Source of the DNA: Oxytricha trifallax | Taxonomy: Eukaryota > Ciliophora > Spirotrichea > Sporadotrichida > Oxytrichidae | NCBI GenBank assembly: GCA_000711775.1 | Contig: ARYC01001308.1 | Coordinates: forward strand, 1 to 64,000 | Reading direction: 5' to 3' | DNA length: 64,000 nucleotides | Shown here: piece after piece, positions 1 to 11,272 of the stretch | Numbering within the stretch: the first letter of the stretch is position 1 | Layout of the letters: every line of letters begins with the position of its first letter | Translations under genes and position numbers: made by a program | The notes under the pieces: generated by a model | Seen by the model: only the letters and a program-made list of their open reading frames with translations | Database searches by the model: none | Told to the model about the DNA's origin: nothing

Positions 1-647
1 AGGCCGTTATTTTCGCTTATTCCACCAAGAATTGCATGAGTTTAAACCTTAACCTTTTAATCATATACTTCTATATTCCTATACTACTTGTACCAGGACC
101 TTGATATGAAAGTATTCAACGTGAATACTGCCTCATCAGCGTGTATGAACTTAATATTATTAGTAATAGCCCTCTGCATTTAATCGAATATATAATTTAA
201 ATTATCATTATGAAATGGAACATTAAAGTCAATCACTCTCTTAATGCGATTTACTGTCTTGTAAGATATTCCGTTATTTTATATATGTTAGCTATCGATT
301 ATGCAGATATGTGAAGCTCAGGAAATTGGCGATGAAACATCACAGCCCTCTAGGCTAGAGAGAAATGAGCCCAGTATTTAAGAGTCTTATCATTAATAAG
401 ATAGTCAATATGATGCTGCTATAATTTTCGAGGTCTTTTAGGCTTAGAATTAAGCTGCTATCTCTTTAAATTCAATGCTAAAATACAGTGAGACCTCACA
501 GTTGCAGGAGATTTATGGAGTAGCCTTGCTATAGACGTATAATTCAGAACAGGTTTGAGTTATTTCACTATATTCATCACATCCATATCGCAACTTAAAC
601 AATAAGTCTATATACTCACTGTCATAAACAGACCCCAAACCTCGCAT
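1..647 (-). CDS. TBE transposase (DDE type), N-terminal part
   Basis: Read with TAA/TAG as Gln, the frame starts with Met at 647 (MRGLGSVYDSEYIDLL) and runs off the left window edge. It contains FIHADEAVF-type residues carrying the first catalytic Asp, and a GGISEN segment near the edge. The second Asp (FVDN) and the Glu (SPQFNGIE) visible in sibling copies would lie outside the window. This is the 42-kDa-class transposase that TBEs encode and that is thought to help remove germline DNA. It lies just inside the terminal repeat, as in the other TBEs here. Confidence 0.82.
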
Positions 648-784
648 ATACTACTTAAATTACTAATATTTAAACATTAAACCCCTACATAAACCCTATT
701 AAAACCCTAATAAAGTATGCACTAATAGTCTACTTTTATCAATCAAAAACTCAATCAAACTACTGAAAGGGTTTTGGGGTTTTG
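1..784 (-). mobile_element. TBE transposon end (truncated by window edge), nested in another TBE
   Basis: The right terminus is a telomere-type repeat (a run of G4T4 character ending at 784), followed by AAT at 785-787, which fits the ANT target of TBEs. About 110 bp of terminal inverted repeat (roughly 670-784) is close to those at 11160-11272, 17460-17573 and 45504-45610. Inside it lies the minus-strand transposase. The sequence resuming at about 795 matches the start of a TBE 22-kDa gene (compare 47400-47640), so this element is inserted in a second TBE. Its other end lies outside the window. Confidence 0.88.
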
Positions 785-787
785 AAT

Positions 788-1030
788 CTGTATAGGAAAT
801 CTTTACTACGAAATTTTCCTATTAATTCTTGAGATTAAATTCTTTATTGTATCATTCATAGACTCCATCTTGCTTCCTCTTTCTAGAAATTTTAATGTAA
901 TTTAGAATTATATATAATCCATTCTCAACTTATTAATACTTAATAAGGAGATCCTTATAAAGGTCAACCTTAAACAGTGATGAGCAGAAAGGTGGAAGAG
1001 CTTGCTCCAAGTTTCAGAGTTTGAATTCCA
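788..1030 (-). pseudogene. TBE 22-kDa gene, 5' fragment interrupted by a TBE
   Basis: Similar over its whole length to 47400-47640, the 5' part and leader of the 22-kDa gene in the intact TBE, in the same orientation. Only the start of the gene remains here, because another TBE ends at 784 within the coding region. The protein's function is not known; it is one of three proteins TBEs carry. Confidence 0.7.
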
Positions 1031-1215
1031 TTTTTCTCAATAAAATTGCTTCAAATATCAATTAAATTAATTAGGGAGGCGTCCTAATTTAATTTAAGAA
1101 TAATTAGGCGATTAAATTAAAGCTCAAAACCATATTAGATGATACATGAATAATATTAAAATTTAAAACTTTCCCTCCTAATTTTACAACAAGATCTTAG
1201 GTGCATCTCCTAACC
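1030..1215. promoter_or_regulatory. Part of the spacer between divergent TBE 22-kDa and 57-kDa genes
   Basis: Carries GGAGGCGTCCTAATTTAA-like and TTAGG/CCTAA motifs like those repeated at 47640-47900 in the intact TBE. In that copy the two genes are transcribed away from each other from this spacer, so a shared promoter is the likely role (inference). Confidence 0.4.
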
Positions 1216-2342
1216 TAACAAAACAAATTTTTTGTTTCATTTTAATGAATATAATGTATGAATTAGTATATGAAATTTCTCGAAAGTCAATACATTAAAA
1301 ATTAATGTACATTCCTCTTTTTTTAATTACACTATGAGTATTCTTTGCTACTAACACATAAACCCCAAAACAATAGTATACATAGAATTTATAAGTTGAT
1401 AAAAAGTTTTAAATTTATCGATAAATAAGGAAATTTAAAAGTACAGAATTTAACTTAATTTGAGAGAGCCGATTGAGAGAAATGCAAGTACGTTGAAGAT
1501 TGGGGAAAAAATTGATGATTTTATTTGATGCAATACTTACCACTTTGATAAAGTTTGAGATGCTGATCAAGAAAATGTGTGGTTTATACCCTATTGACCG
1601 ATTTGATGTCAAGTTTTACAGTTCACACTGATTGTGTGAGGATGCGGTTTTATCTCCACATTTGAATTAAGTTTGATTTTTATTAATTAATAATTACTAA
1701 TTTAGCAAATAAAATTAATAATGGAATGCAAAAGTCATAAATCTTCGATGGCTAGCGTAATTTCTTGATTACCTAAGCAACTTACATACCTCACCAACTT
1801 CACAGCGCTCCGTTTGCATCTCGAAGAGCAACTCATTTTCTATCTTTCCGTGTCTTTATATTTACGTTCTTGCAACTTTATATAATTTCCGCACTAATCA
1901 CTACGCCATTTTACACTCTAATGTTTGTTACATTCGATTACCAATTAAAGTTAAGTTATTGTAATAAACATCAATCTCAAGTTTACTTCACTGGAACTCT
2001 TTGCAGGGATCCTTAATTCACTATATTTTATTTGTCTAGGTGCCTAAGGCACTCTAACTTAATATTTTACACTCCAAATTTAAGTTAAATTTGCATTTTA
2101 TATGCCTGTAAATTTGCTATATTTAAAACCAAATATATTTAATAGGGTGCTTAAATTTTAATTAATCAAGTAAGTATAATTCAAGGCAAATTATTGCTAA
2201 TTTATTGCAAAATCCACGATTTTTTCAGATATTAACGACTTATTGTATTAAAATGTAAATCGGGTTACAATTAAGATACGAAATTTTATATATTAATGTA
2301 AGAGAATTTTATAGAGAAAAATTGTCAATAATTTATTTATTT

Positions 2343-2609
2343 ATAAAACCCCATAGATCAATTAAGACATGAGAATTGGGGTTAAGAACAATTAAATTAA
2401 TAATTAATTATTATTGGCGTATAATTTAAATATTTGGGATAATTAATAAAACTATTGGCTCGATTAATTGTCCTTATAAAATAATACAATCAGGGTGTGT
2501 TAATTTGATTTAGACTAATTATTTATATTATTAGCCAATTATAATTAATTTTTAATCTAATTGTTCTTAACTCCTATCCTCGCTTCTTAATTGATCTATG
2601 GGGTTTTAT
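2343..2609. repeat. Foldback (MITE-like) inverted repeat, ~267 bp
   Basis: The left arm beginning ATAAAACCCCATAGATCAAT pairs with the right arm ending in its reverse complement at 2609. The arms are roughly 55-100 bp with mismatches, and the outer ~22 bp are nearly perfect. No coding potential. It lies inside the 6.3-kb element, so it is a secondary insertion or part of that element. Confidence 0.75.
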
Positions 2610-2759
2610 ATGTTTATTTAAATTCATTATACTTAGGTATATTTTTTTAAATAAATAAGCATTTGTTATTTATTTCAATTTTTAGAATAATAAAGAAGAA
2701 TTTTGTTTTAATTTTAGGGAAATTAAGATTAATTAATAATAATATAATTACTGGCCCTT

Positions 2760-3005
2760 ACAAAACCAGCTTAATATAATTAATAGTTGAATTAAGTTGA
2801 ATGCTTAGCCCTACTTCTGTCTATTGTTGGCGAATTCTTCATCCTTGATTTTTATTTTCTGGTCGTCATCTTGATTGGGGTGCTGATATTTGAGCTGGAA
2901 GTTGGTTCCTATATATTTCTTATGATCTTGATTCCGATTGTTTAGCTTTACTGACATTTGATTTCTTTTGTCACTTAACTTAATTTTGAGTGCTCTGAAA
3001 TGAAT
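2760..3005 (-). CDS. Element-encoded protein fragment, C-terminal-like, unknown
   Basis: In the ciliate code the minus strand reads without TGA through a charged stretch including KLSDKRNQMSVKLNNRNQDH and later DDDQKIKIKDEEFANN, rich in Lys, Asn, Asp and Gln. The frame appears to continue the series of minus-strand frames upstream (3570-4306). Function not recognised; it probably belongs to the 6.3-kb element. Confidence 0.4.
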
Positions 3006-3569
3006 AATTGTTTGTTGGGTTGTATTTGAGATAAGAAGGTAAAGTGAATTTAATTATTTTGATAACAGGCAACTTTAATCATTACTCATCTAATGATTTG
3101 AAATTAGTCCATAAATGAATAACTTCATGGTAACGTTTTTTTGCTAAAATATTAGGTGGAACATGTTATGTAAATATTTATCTACTTTTCTGTCAATTTA
3201 GTTCCAAACTCTGATTTCGTAAAATATATTTGCGGCTCCAAAATAATCTTTGATTAAATCATGTTGATTTAGTTTAGGAACTGAATCTGAAAAGGCTGAA
3301 ATGTAATTCTTGAAATTTATTGTGCTTTTTAAGGTTTAAATGTTTTAGCTGAGAAAATACCAAAATTCATGGATTTTTTTAATTATAATGAATTCTAGGT
3401 TTTCATTGTAACTTTTCAGGTTAGAAAAGGAAAAGCATTAATGTTTTATAAAAAATCTAACATCTTACCTTCTAGTTGATATTAGTCAAATAATTGAAAT
3501 GTACTTTTTCAGTCAAATTTGCGAAGTTCGTACTTTTCGTAAGAATAATCATGAATTACAACTGTGAAT

Positions 3570-4306
3570 TTTCTTTGCCAAACATTTTGTTTTTTTGGTA
3601 AGACGAGTTCTAAGATTTTTGGTTTTCTTAGATCGATAATAGAGTGTTTGTTTTCTGTATTTAAAGTATGAGTTACTGATAATATTCATGCAATGGAAAA
3701 GCCAACTAAATTTATTTGGTTTTTTTTAATTTATTGTTTGAATGCTTTATATTTCATTTAGACTGGTAGAATTAACTCTATAAGCTGGATTACTTTGATA
3801 ATACTCTGCTTTGATTAAGTTTTGAAAATACTTTACAGCATGCTGAAATAATTCGTCATAGCTAAGTGAGTACAAGTGAGTGAACTTAGAAGGGTTTTGA
3901 TTTATTGAATATTTGTGTTGTGGGTAGATGTCAAGTTTAAAATTAATGTACTATTGAATAAAGTATGACATTTAATAAACTCTTAGTGGATTTTACTGCA
4001 TTTACAGCTAGCCTTGTGGTGGGGCTTAATTTTGCCCTTAATTATTGGGTTAATGTTAAGGAACAACATTTAATTACTAAGGGAGGTGATTTTAGTTTAA
4101 AGCCAAAATCACTGGCTGCTGAACTTAGTTAGAATTTTACTGGATTTTAGTGACATTATTGAATCCAAATTCAATAATTTAGCTCTATTATTTACTTTTA
4201 ATTGAGCTCTGAGTGTCTTGATTTTATAAGTATTTACTGTTTGCTTAAGACCAGCGTAAGTTACAAAGAGTATCCGGTGAGCAATCATTTTGAAGATGAA
4301 AATCAT
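3570..4306 (-). CDS. Element-encoded protein, unknown function
   Basis: Starting with Met at 4306 (MIFIFKMIAHRILFVTYAG), the minus strand reads for about 125 codons in the ciliate code to a TGA near 3935. A second readable stretch follows (about 3930-3570) containing YDELFQHAVKYFQNLIKAEY and a basic KKTKNLRTRLTKKTK region. The two parts may be exons or a decayed single frame. There are no clear transposase or polymerase motifs. Since they lie between the terminal repeats of the 6.3-kb element, I infer they are its genes. Confidence 0.45.
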
Positions 4307-4329
4307 AATTTTTGTTGAAAATTTATTTT

Positions 4330-6430
4330 TTAATATTGATAATAATTAGTTAATTATTCCTCTTCCTAAATAGGGCAGTAAAAATATTCCAATTTTTAGA
4401 GTAAAGTTTGAAAGAATGAATTAATAATTAGTAAGAATCCATTTTTAAGCAACTTTAATGTTTCTATTTGAATTATATAATTAATACATTTTAGCTTAAT
4501 TTTTAATAAATTTATAATAAACAAGTCTTATTTTTAAGTATTTTATATTTATTCTTAGTATTTAAATATATTTATTAAATATTTTTCATTAAAAAGTACT
4601 CTTAATTTCAATTAAATTTTTACAATTCTTACTAAAATTTTACATATATTTAACCAATAAATTTATTCTCAATAATTCTAGCTATATGATACTTAGAAAT
4701 TATGGCAAATTGAAAAGAAATACAATCATATTATATAAAAACTAAAATTCACTAATGTTAAAATTTAAATTTATTTGATTTAATATATATTTACTCAATA
4801 AAAGTTAATTATAGATTTAGAAAATTTCAAGCTTAAATTAAACCAATTTATTTTATAAAAATCAAATTATCTATATCTCATAAAATATATAAGTACTTGC
4901 TTTATAATTTTCTAAATAAATCTTAATTCCATGTTTATAAATATATATTTAAATTTAAAATTATCAAATTATGTTTAGATTAAGTATCATATTATATTTT
5001 ACTTAATTTTAACTCAATCTTAGAGCTATTTTTTTTAATTTTTAATTAAGTTGAGTGATTTGAATATTCAAAGTATTAAAAATTTTATCAGCCATTCTCA
5101 AGTATTTTACCTATTTACAAGCCAAATAAATAATAATAATCTATTAAAATTGAATAAATTTATTGCTTAATGTTTATAAATTTTTCATTTAGATCAATTT
5201 ATATTAGTATAGTATCAGGTATATCCTATAATTTGTATAAAATTAAAAGCTTAATTTAAATCAAAGAAAAATAATCCTATTATTTCTTAATTTACTAGAA
5301 AATTCCAAACAAATTAAATTTACAATTAAAATTGAATATATATTTTTTATCAAGAATTTATTAGAACGCTTCTATACTATCTTTAGTTATTTTGCTATAT
5401 TCTCCCTAAAGCATATTATATTTTATGTGTGAAATTAAATAAAATGGAATAATTAAATCACTAATTTCAATTTGATTTTAAATTTAAGATCAAAGAATTA
5501 CAATAGTTACGCTTTAAGGGCTCTATTCAAATTTAAAGCAAAATTAAAAATTAAATTCTCATTTATGTATTGAATATTCAAGGCTACAATATTTACCTAT
5601 AAAATATTGTTTAATACCAAGGATTTAACTCTAATGTTAACAAAAAATAGAACTTTGCTTAAAATGAAATTTTACACATTAAATATTATTTAACTTAAAT
5701 TAAAAAACCTACCATCAATTTATTCCTAAAAAAATATTTCTTGATTTAATTTTTGCTTATATCTTTCTTTTTAATGAACAATTTTAAAAGCAAGCTTACT
5801 TATTGTTAAGATTTCTTAGGAATATTAGCAAAGCTAAATATATAATATAAACACTTTGGCTGTTTAAATCAGAAAGATATAATAGCTTCATAATACAAAA
5901 TGATACTATAAAGGTTAGTTACTACAGTTTTATCCAGGACCTTTATTCTTGATTTAATTTTTAGTATCCAAATTTTGCTTTTATAAATAAAATATTAAGA
6001 ATGCTTTGATTTGAAATAATATTCATATGAATGCTGAAATACTCGAGCTGAATAATTTAACAATATTATTGTAGTGATAATAGCTTAATTTAAATTCATG
6101 ATTAGACAGTGTCAAGAAAAGTATTTATCTATGGAATAAAAATGATCTACCTAAATATTAATAAGTATTCATAGTACTAAACTTTTTATTTTATGATTTA
6201 ACATTTTGGAGATTATGTCCAAAAATGAACTAGCGACTATAATTTATTTTACATTAAAGAATTTTAAAAACATGCAATCTTACTACCTTATCTAGTAAAA
6301 ATAGCTGTAAATTATGATTATGATATACTTATAGAGCTATTACCTATTTGATTTATTTTTTATTTACTAATGATTTTTATCACTTATTAATTTTCAACTA
6401 TAAAATATTAATATCTCAAGGCCTATCATC
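4330..6430. other. AT-rich non-coding centre of the 6.3-kb element
   Basis: Extremely AT-rich, with TGA frequent in all frames. No gene, RNA or repeat could be supported here. Confidence 0.5.
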
Positions 6431-6554
6431 TAGCTATAGTTAAAAAAAGTTGAGGTAGGGGTCTTTATTTAGCTTCTAATCGATTGCAAAGCTGTTGGTA
6501 ATAAAGAAGTCAATTACCTCTACCTCTTTCGTAATTCATTAAGTTCAAGAGGTC

Positions 6555-6960
6555 TCTGAATTTATAGATTTACTTTTATGGCTTTGCTTCACTAACTTTG
6601 GTTTATTGTTATTTATAAATTTTCTCATGAATTTGTTAAAATCTAAAGTCTTATTAAAAGCTGCAAAATCCTCCTTCTACAGCAGCAAATTTAAATCATA
6701 GTTGTTTTACCGCAGAAATTCCTTTGCACGGTTGATTTTAGCGCTATCTTGTGTATTTTTATATTCAGATTTAATGCCCTTGACTTTGCCCACATCTTCC
6801 AAGTTTATATTGGTTTGATGATTTTAAAAAAGATCTAAGATAAGTTTTCTTGCTCGGGTGCCAAGTCTGGCTCTTGTAAATCATTAATACCTTTGAAATA
6901 GAAGATATTATCGAAGATTTAAGCTTACCTTTAGCTGCATTTAAAAGTTGAGGAGGGTCG
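6555..6960 (-). CDS. Element-encoded protein, Lys/Asn-rich, unknown
   Basis: The minus strand in the ciliate code reads through NLEDVGKVKGIKSEYKN, then a KEDFAAFNKTLDFNKFMRKF stretch and a Lys/Ser-rich tail to TGA near 6557. Upstream in another frame is INDLQEPDLAPEQENLSQIF, so there is one frame change at about 6810 (an intron, IES or mutation). A homologous, inverted copy of part of this region lies at about 60230-60440. Function unknown. Confidence 0.45.
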
Positions 6961-7149
6961 GTTTAAGAAGCATTCTAAAATCCAATGACTGGATTCATCT
7001 TATTTATGCTTAATTATAATAATTAATTGGAATGGATTATATCATTAAACAGCTAGATTATTAAAATTTCGACTGGATTATTGATTCTTATCTATATGAA
7101 TAACTACTCTTATCCCTATATCATCCGGATTTATTCATGGGTCAACTTG

Positions 7150-7580
7150 ATTTCACTTTAATTAGTTAGTACTCACTATAACTGATAAAACAAGTAGCTT
7201 TGAGTGGCAAAGAGGTGAGTGGTTGAAGACTGTAATAATATATTTTAATTTTGAAACTCGAGCACTTGCAAAATTAGCTTTGGAAAGAAATGTCAAAGAG
7301 TGCGGCACCTTTCAAATTCAAATTCTTTTCCTGACTATGACTGATTAATGACGAGTAGAAATGTGCAGTCGTGAATAGCTAAAAGTTTATTGGCACTCGA
7401 AATTAGAAATTTTTGGTCCACAGTTTGGACATCGAAAACTCGCTTTAGGCTAAGCCAAACACCATAGATTCTAGGGCCAGGCGGGTAGTGTTGAATACTA
7501 ACGTTTAAAATTTTCACGAATCACTCCGATAATCCACTGGATTTCTGGTTCTATGAGCTTAAAATTAACAAATCACTCTA
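7150..7580 (-). CDS. Element-encoded protein with CPNC motif, unknown
   Basis: The minus-strand frame reads LIEPEIQWIIGVIRENFKR and then a segment with CPNCGPKISNFEC, a Cys pair followed by another Cys that could bind zinc. The same DNA appears inverted at 59725-60160 with many changes, which shows it is a repeated element gene and not host sequence. It sits just inside the right terminal repeat of the 6.3-kb element. Confidence 0.42.
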
Positions 7581-7789
7581 GTATAATCATATAATTCTAA
7601 TAAATATCTAGCTTTGTATGTACCGTGAACTTTTCAACCTTTTTTTGGCATTCTCTCGAACAGCTCCCTCAATTAAGTTAAAATCTTTATTTTTAAATTT
7701 CCTTATTTATAGATATTTATGAATTTTTTTAAAAAAGTGAATTGTTTTAAATAATAAATTAGTAATAATACTAATAGTAATAATAACAA

Positions 7790-7985
7790 TGAAACTAAAA
7801 ATCTAATAAAAGCTATTTCATCTTTCCATGATCCTTTTAGGATATCACCATTTGCATATTTGAATACTCCTACACCATTTTTTTCAGTGCCTCTGCTAAG
7901 TCTTTGTCGTTTTCAACTGCTTCTGCTTTCAGGTAGCACCTGTAAAATAAATTTTTAGATATGTTTTTTGTAACTTCCATTATTA
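7790..7985 (-). repeat. Dispersed MORN-fragment repeat, copy 1
   Basis: The minus strand encodes NGVGVFKYANGDILKGSWKD, a good match to the MORN consensus (G-x-G-x-x-x-Y-x-N-G-D-x-Y-x-G-x-W). Upstream is a conserved leader GTTACAAAAAACATATCTAA that ends in TTTTACAG, looking like an intron 3' end. The same leader and MORN arrangement recurs near 15.5, 42.4, 43.8 and 44.6 kb. It lies just outside the terminal repeat of the 6.3-kb element. Confidence 0.6.
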
Positions 7986-8945
7986 TTGAATGAACAGCGT
8001 AAGCATTTTCATTTTTGTTTATTTTTTACTAGTTTGTATTTTAATTTCAACTTATTCTAAAATATCTATATTATAAAACTTTTTATCAACTAACAAATTC
8101 TATGTGAACATACGTTTAGGGGTTTATATACAAACCAAATTTTAAAAGATTGTATAATTGTTAATATTCTTTATTAAAGGAGCGGTAACCTACTAAGAAA
8201 AGCGGCACTGCTTGGTATTTGTCAGCAAATACTTTCTTTCATGAATACAACGAATATTGAGACATGCGATGCCATACTCAGTGTGAACCTGAATTTCTTA
8301 TACCTTAGGTCTAAAACTTCGAATAGCAATTCAGTTGCTGAATTGAAATACAGAGCTATGAAATTCAATGCGAAGAATCTACAAAAATGGTAGTAGAGGA
8401 GGAAGAAAAGAAAGAATAAAAGAAAAAAAGGTGTGAGAGAATCTTCACCTATAAATCCGCTCTGAAGCTCATATTCTAGAGCAGAATTTTAACAAATTAA
8501 AACTCTAACTTAAGCATGATAAAATAGATGGAAAATATTTCTGTCCTTACTGTAATAAGTAATATAATCATTCAAGGGATATGAAGTTCATTCAGAATAA
8601 CATCATTGCAAGAAGTTTGAGGTAATAGATCTTACTAATGGAGTGGTCTTCCTTCAAAAATGAAAACCAAGAGATCCCTTAGAGGTTTTCTAATAACGAG
8701 TTAAAAAGAAAAATAAACTCTTGAAAGCAGTAAGAAACCTCCCTCCCTCTGAGATAGATATAATAACTCTAAAGATAGAAGCAATGAAGCTTCTAATATC
8801 GAATGTAAATGACCTTAAAGATTGTAAAAAAATTTATCTAATTTTTAAAGATATTTTTGAAAAGAAAGTTAAAACAGATAAGCAGTTTGCATATACGATT
8901 TTTCCATTCGATCACTTCAAATGAGAGGACAAAAATTAGATGGAA

Positions 8946-8953
8946 TTCATAAA

Positions 8954-8985
<32 letters not shown>

Positions 8986-10565
8986 TAACTCGCATCGAGG
9001 GCTCAAAGGCCCCCCGAGCATATCATTAAAAAGGAACTCAGTTCCTTTGGTTGTTTCTTCTCTTTCTGTTGTTGTTTCTCTTGGGCTTCTTTTGATATTT
9101 CTGTTTGTTTTTCGTGTTCTTACCCTTGTTTTGATTTTGTCTTCTGCGGTCTTGTCTTAAGATGGCGACGGATTCGTCGTTAGCATGTTTGTATTTAATT
9201 GATGATTAAACTTAGAAGACTTTAACTGAAAATTTAATAAGACCAAGGGAGATGAGGGATTTAAAATTTTCTTTCATAAAGAGGATGATGTCGCTTGAGA
9301 GATTCTTGGAAAAATTCCAAGGGGTTTTAAATCTGATAGTGTTTGTGTTGAGCATAAAGTCTTGGTCTGTATCGCAGTACATGATGACATCTTGATCATA
9401 TGATCTAAGTTTGTCAATTGTTTTAAGGAAGGTTCTGATCTGTTTAGGTGTGCTATGGTCGTTAGCTATTGAGTGCTAAGCCTTAGTTTCTCTGTCTATG
9501 ATGTCTTCGATCTGGTCAAAGTAGTAGGCGATTGTGTTTGAAAGTCCTTGAGTTGCAGCTTGAATTCTGAGTGAGACTATTTGTTCCTTAAGCTCGAGTG
9601 CCTTGAATAAGGTCTTAGCTGAGACTTTGGTGCCATCATTGGCTTCATTGACGAGGGCGTGATAGGCTTTGTCTGTCTTAGTGATGTAGTAGTTTGGAAG
9701 TGCTTTGAGGTCTATTGAGGCTTTGTCAGCCATTGCAATATCTTTGCCACTCATATTTAATAGTGATTAAATTTTTGTTATTAATTAGGAATCTATTAAA
9801 ATTTTTTCCTAATAGGAAATCTTATTAAAGGGTGATTCCTTAATAGTTGTTAAAAGTTCCTATTGAATAGGAATTTTGTTCAATGACGTATTTGGAGACG
9901 TCAGGGGTTCCTCTTCACCTCCTTCATAAAAGGAGATGTCAGCTTCTGAGTCGAAGTCTAAAGAACTAGACTTATCCAGTGGCGCTTTGCGAATGGCGCA
10001 TTTTGAAGCTAAGTATTCCTGCTCTTCCTACAGGAATAGTTGGTTGAGGTTTGAGGACTCTTGGAGTGAGAGTCTGTTGTTGAATTGTGAGAGGGCGCTA
10101 TTAAGTGGTTGAAACTCAACCTATAGGTTAATAGGGGAAGAAGGTTGTGGAATAAACTCTGGGGATTAGGCGTCCAGGTTTCCAAAATCAGTAGAAGGCT
10201 GCTAGGCCTTAGGAATCCATTTGTTGTTGACTTGAACTAGGTAAAGGGACTGAGCTAGAAGTTCTAGCCAGTTTGCAACGTAGTGGTTATTTTGGTTTTG
10301 GGCTCTGATCTTGGCTTCATTTCTGAGTTTAAAGATTAGGGATGGGTTTATCTGGACAACATCTTTGGCAACGTAGATGATTACCTGAAATGTTAGATGA
10401 CCCCAATCGTTGTAATAGACTCGGTGACGATGATGTCGATGAAGTCTTGAGTCTGATCTCTGATGAGGATTGAAATGAAGTTCTTTGTGTAGGTCGAGAA
10501 GTTGGGCATTTCGCTCTTATGTTCCTCTCACTGAGATTATAATTTAATAATTTCATAAATGAATA
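8946..10565 (-). mobile_element. Retroposon-like insert with 14-bp target duplication and (AAT)n tract
   Basis: TTCATAAATGAATA occurs at 8946-8959 and again at 10552-10565, flanking the insert exactly. Next to the left copy is an (AAT)9-like tract, so on the minus strand the element ends with a simple-repeat tail. Just before the tail on that strand is a GC-rich hairpin-forming stretch (around 8990-9020: GGGGCCT...GAGCCC). Simple-repeat tails, a 3' stem-loop and long target duplications are typical of non-LTR retrotransposition. No reverse-transcriptase domain is visible, so it may be a truncated LINE or a retroposed gene. Confidence 0.7.
9038..10509 (-). CDS. Long ciliate-code ORF of the retroposon-like insert, unknown
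   Basis: With TAA/TAG as Gln the minus strand reads from MPNFSTYTKNFISILIRD (Met at 10509), through one apparent frame change near 10395, to TGA at 9040-9038, about 490 codons. Seen: a globular first part (VIIYVAKDVVQINPSLIFKL), a Gln-rich middle, an acidic patch (SLDFDSEADISFYEGGEEEE-like), a helical segment (IVSLRIQAATQGLSNTIAYY) and a strongly basic Asn/Arg/Lys tail (KRNNNRKRRNNQRN). A basic tail would suit nucleic-acid binding, as in a LINE ORF1 or a coat-like protein, but I do not recognise the family. It is less AT-rich than its surroundings. Confidence 0.6.
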
Positions 10566-11159
10566 CCAAGCTTAAACCATGGCAAAAATAATAGAAAATG
10601 CTTCAGAGACTATATTTAAGACTAAAGAAGTGCTGAAAACTGCCGCTTATCTTAACAAATGCTTGCTATGATAAATATTTCCTTCAGAATTTAGGCTATT
10701 TACACAGAGATTTGAATCCTAAGAATATAATGCTTGATTTATCTCCTCTCAGAGTAGTTGTATTTGATTTCAATAGATCATTAAGACTAAAAGCATCTTG
10801 CCTTGAATAAATTCTTGGCCCTCTGGTTATTTCCAGAGAGAGCAGACTGAAGATGGTGATATATAGTGGATACTTGGGCTCTATCAGCAATAATTCCAGA
10901 ATTTGATAAGCCAAGAAATGAATGCTATAGCTGCAAAGAGAGAAAGACTCAAAACAGAGGATTTAGCAGTATCTAGGCCAGAATAAGATTAAATATAAAA
11001 TGAGAGATATGGCTAATTAAAATATACTAAAGCCAGACTATACAATTGATTAAATCGTAAGATGGTTAAAAGATATTAAGTTTAGAAAGTTAACCCATGA
11101 TGTTAGGGCACTGTTTGAGTGAATAGTTAAAATAAGACCCTTCTAATCTTTTCGCATTT

Positions 11160-11272
11160 TCATTAAATTTAAACCATAAACCCCTGCATAAACCCTATTA
11201 AAGCATGCATTAGTTTCTCCCCTTATTTCAACCTAAATTCAATCAATTTACTGAAGGGGTTTTGGGGTTTTG
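11160..11272. repeat. TBE terminal inverted repeat with telomeric sequence
   Basis: Ends in a run of G4T4-type repeat at 11255-11272 and is followed by AAT. Close to the repeat at 670-784 and 49555-49666. The TBE terminus presumably mimics or derives from telomeres. Confidence 0.85.

Larger units (their letters stand above)
1388..7740 (-). mobile_element. Unclassified ~6.3-kb transposon-like element with terminal inverted repeats
   Basis: The sequence at about 1388-1500 (GATAAATAAGGAAATTTAAAA then a GAGAGAGCCGA block) reappears inverted at about 7650-7740. A third copy of this end lies at about 59155-59270, followed by sequence resembling the interior of this element (59720-60440 matches 6850-7580 inverted). 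The element sits between the 22-kDa and 57-kDa genes of a TBE, which supports insertion. It holds several minus-strand frames readable in the ciliate code and a ~2-kb AT-rich centre. I do not recognise the family. Exact ends and target duplication were not resolved. Confidence 0.6.
8175..11122 (+). pseudogene. TBE 57-kDa zinc-finger/kinase protein, interrupted copy
   Basis: Similar along its length to 48051-49506. The start codon is lost (AAGGAGCGG where the intact copy has ATGAGCGC). Seen in order: a C2H2-like finger pair, including YFCPYCNKQYNHSRD at about 8540; a linker; and a kinase-like part with YLHRDLNPKNIMLD, followed by VVVFDFNRS, where DFN replaces the usual DFG. It ends with TGA at 11120-11122. 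The frame is split by an insert at 8960-10551; across the insert the protein matches the intact copy directly (MEFINE then EYQAQTMAK). Confidence 0.72.
785..11272 (+). mobile_element. TBE transposon, host of several insertions (left part outside window)
   Basis: Right terminal repeat at about 11160-11272 ends in telomeric G4T4-like sequence followed by AAT. Within it are the beginning of the 22-kDa gene (about 795-1030, minus) and a 57-kDa zinc-finger/kinase gene (about 8175-11122, plus), in the same order and orientation as in the intact TBE at 45504-49666. Between them is a 6.3-kb TIR element, and a retroposon-like sequence interrupts the 57-kDa gene. The left part, with its transposase, would lie beyond the window behind the TBE at 1-784. 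Confidence 0.8.
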
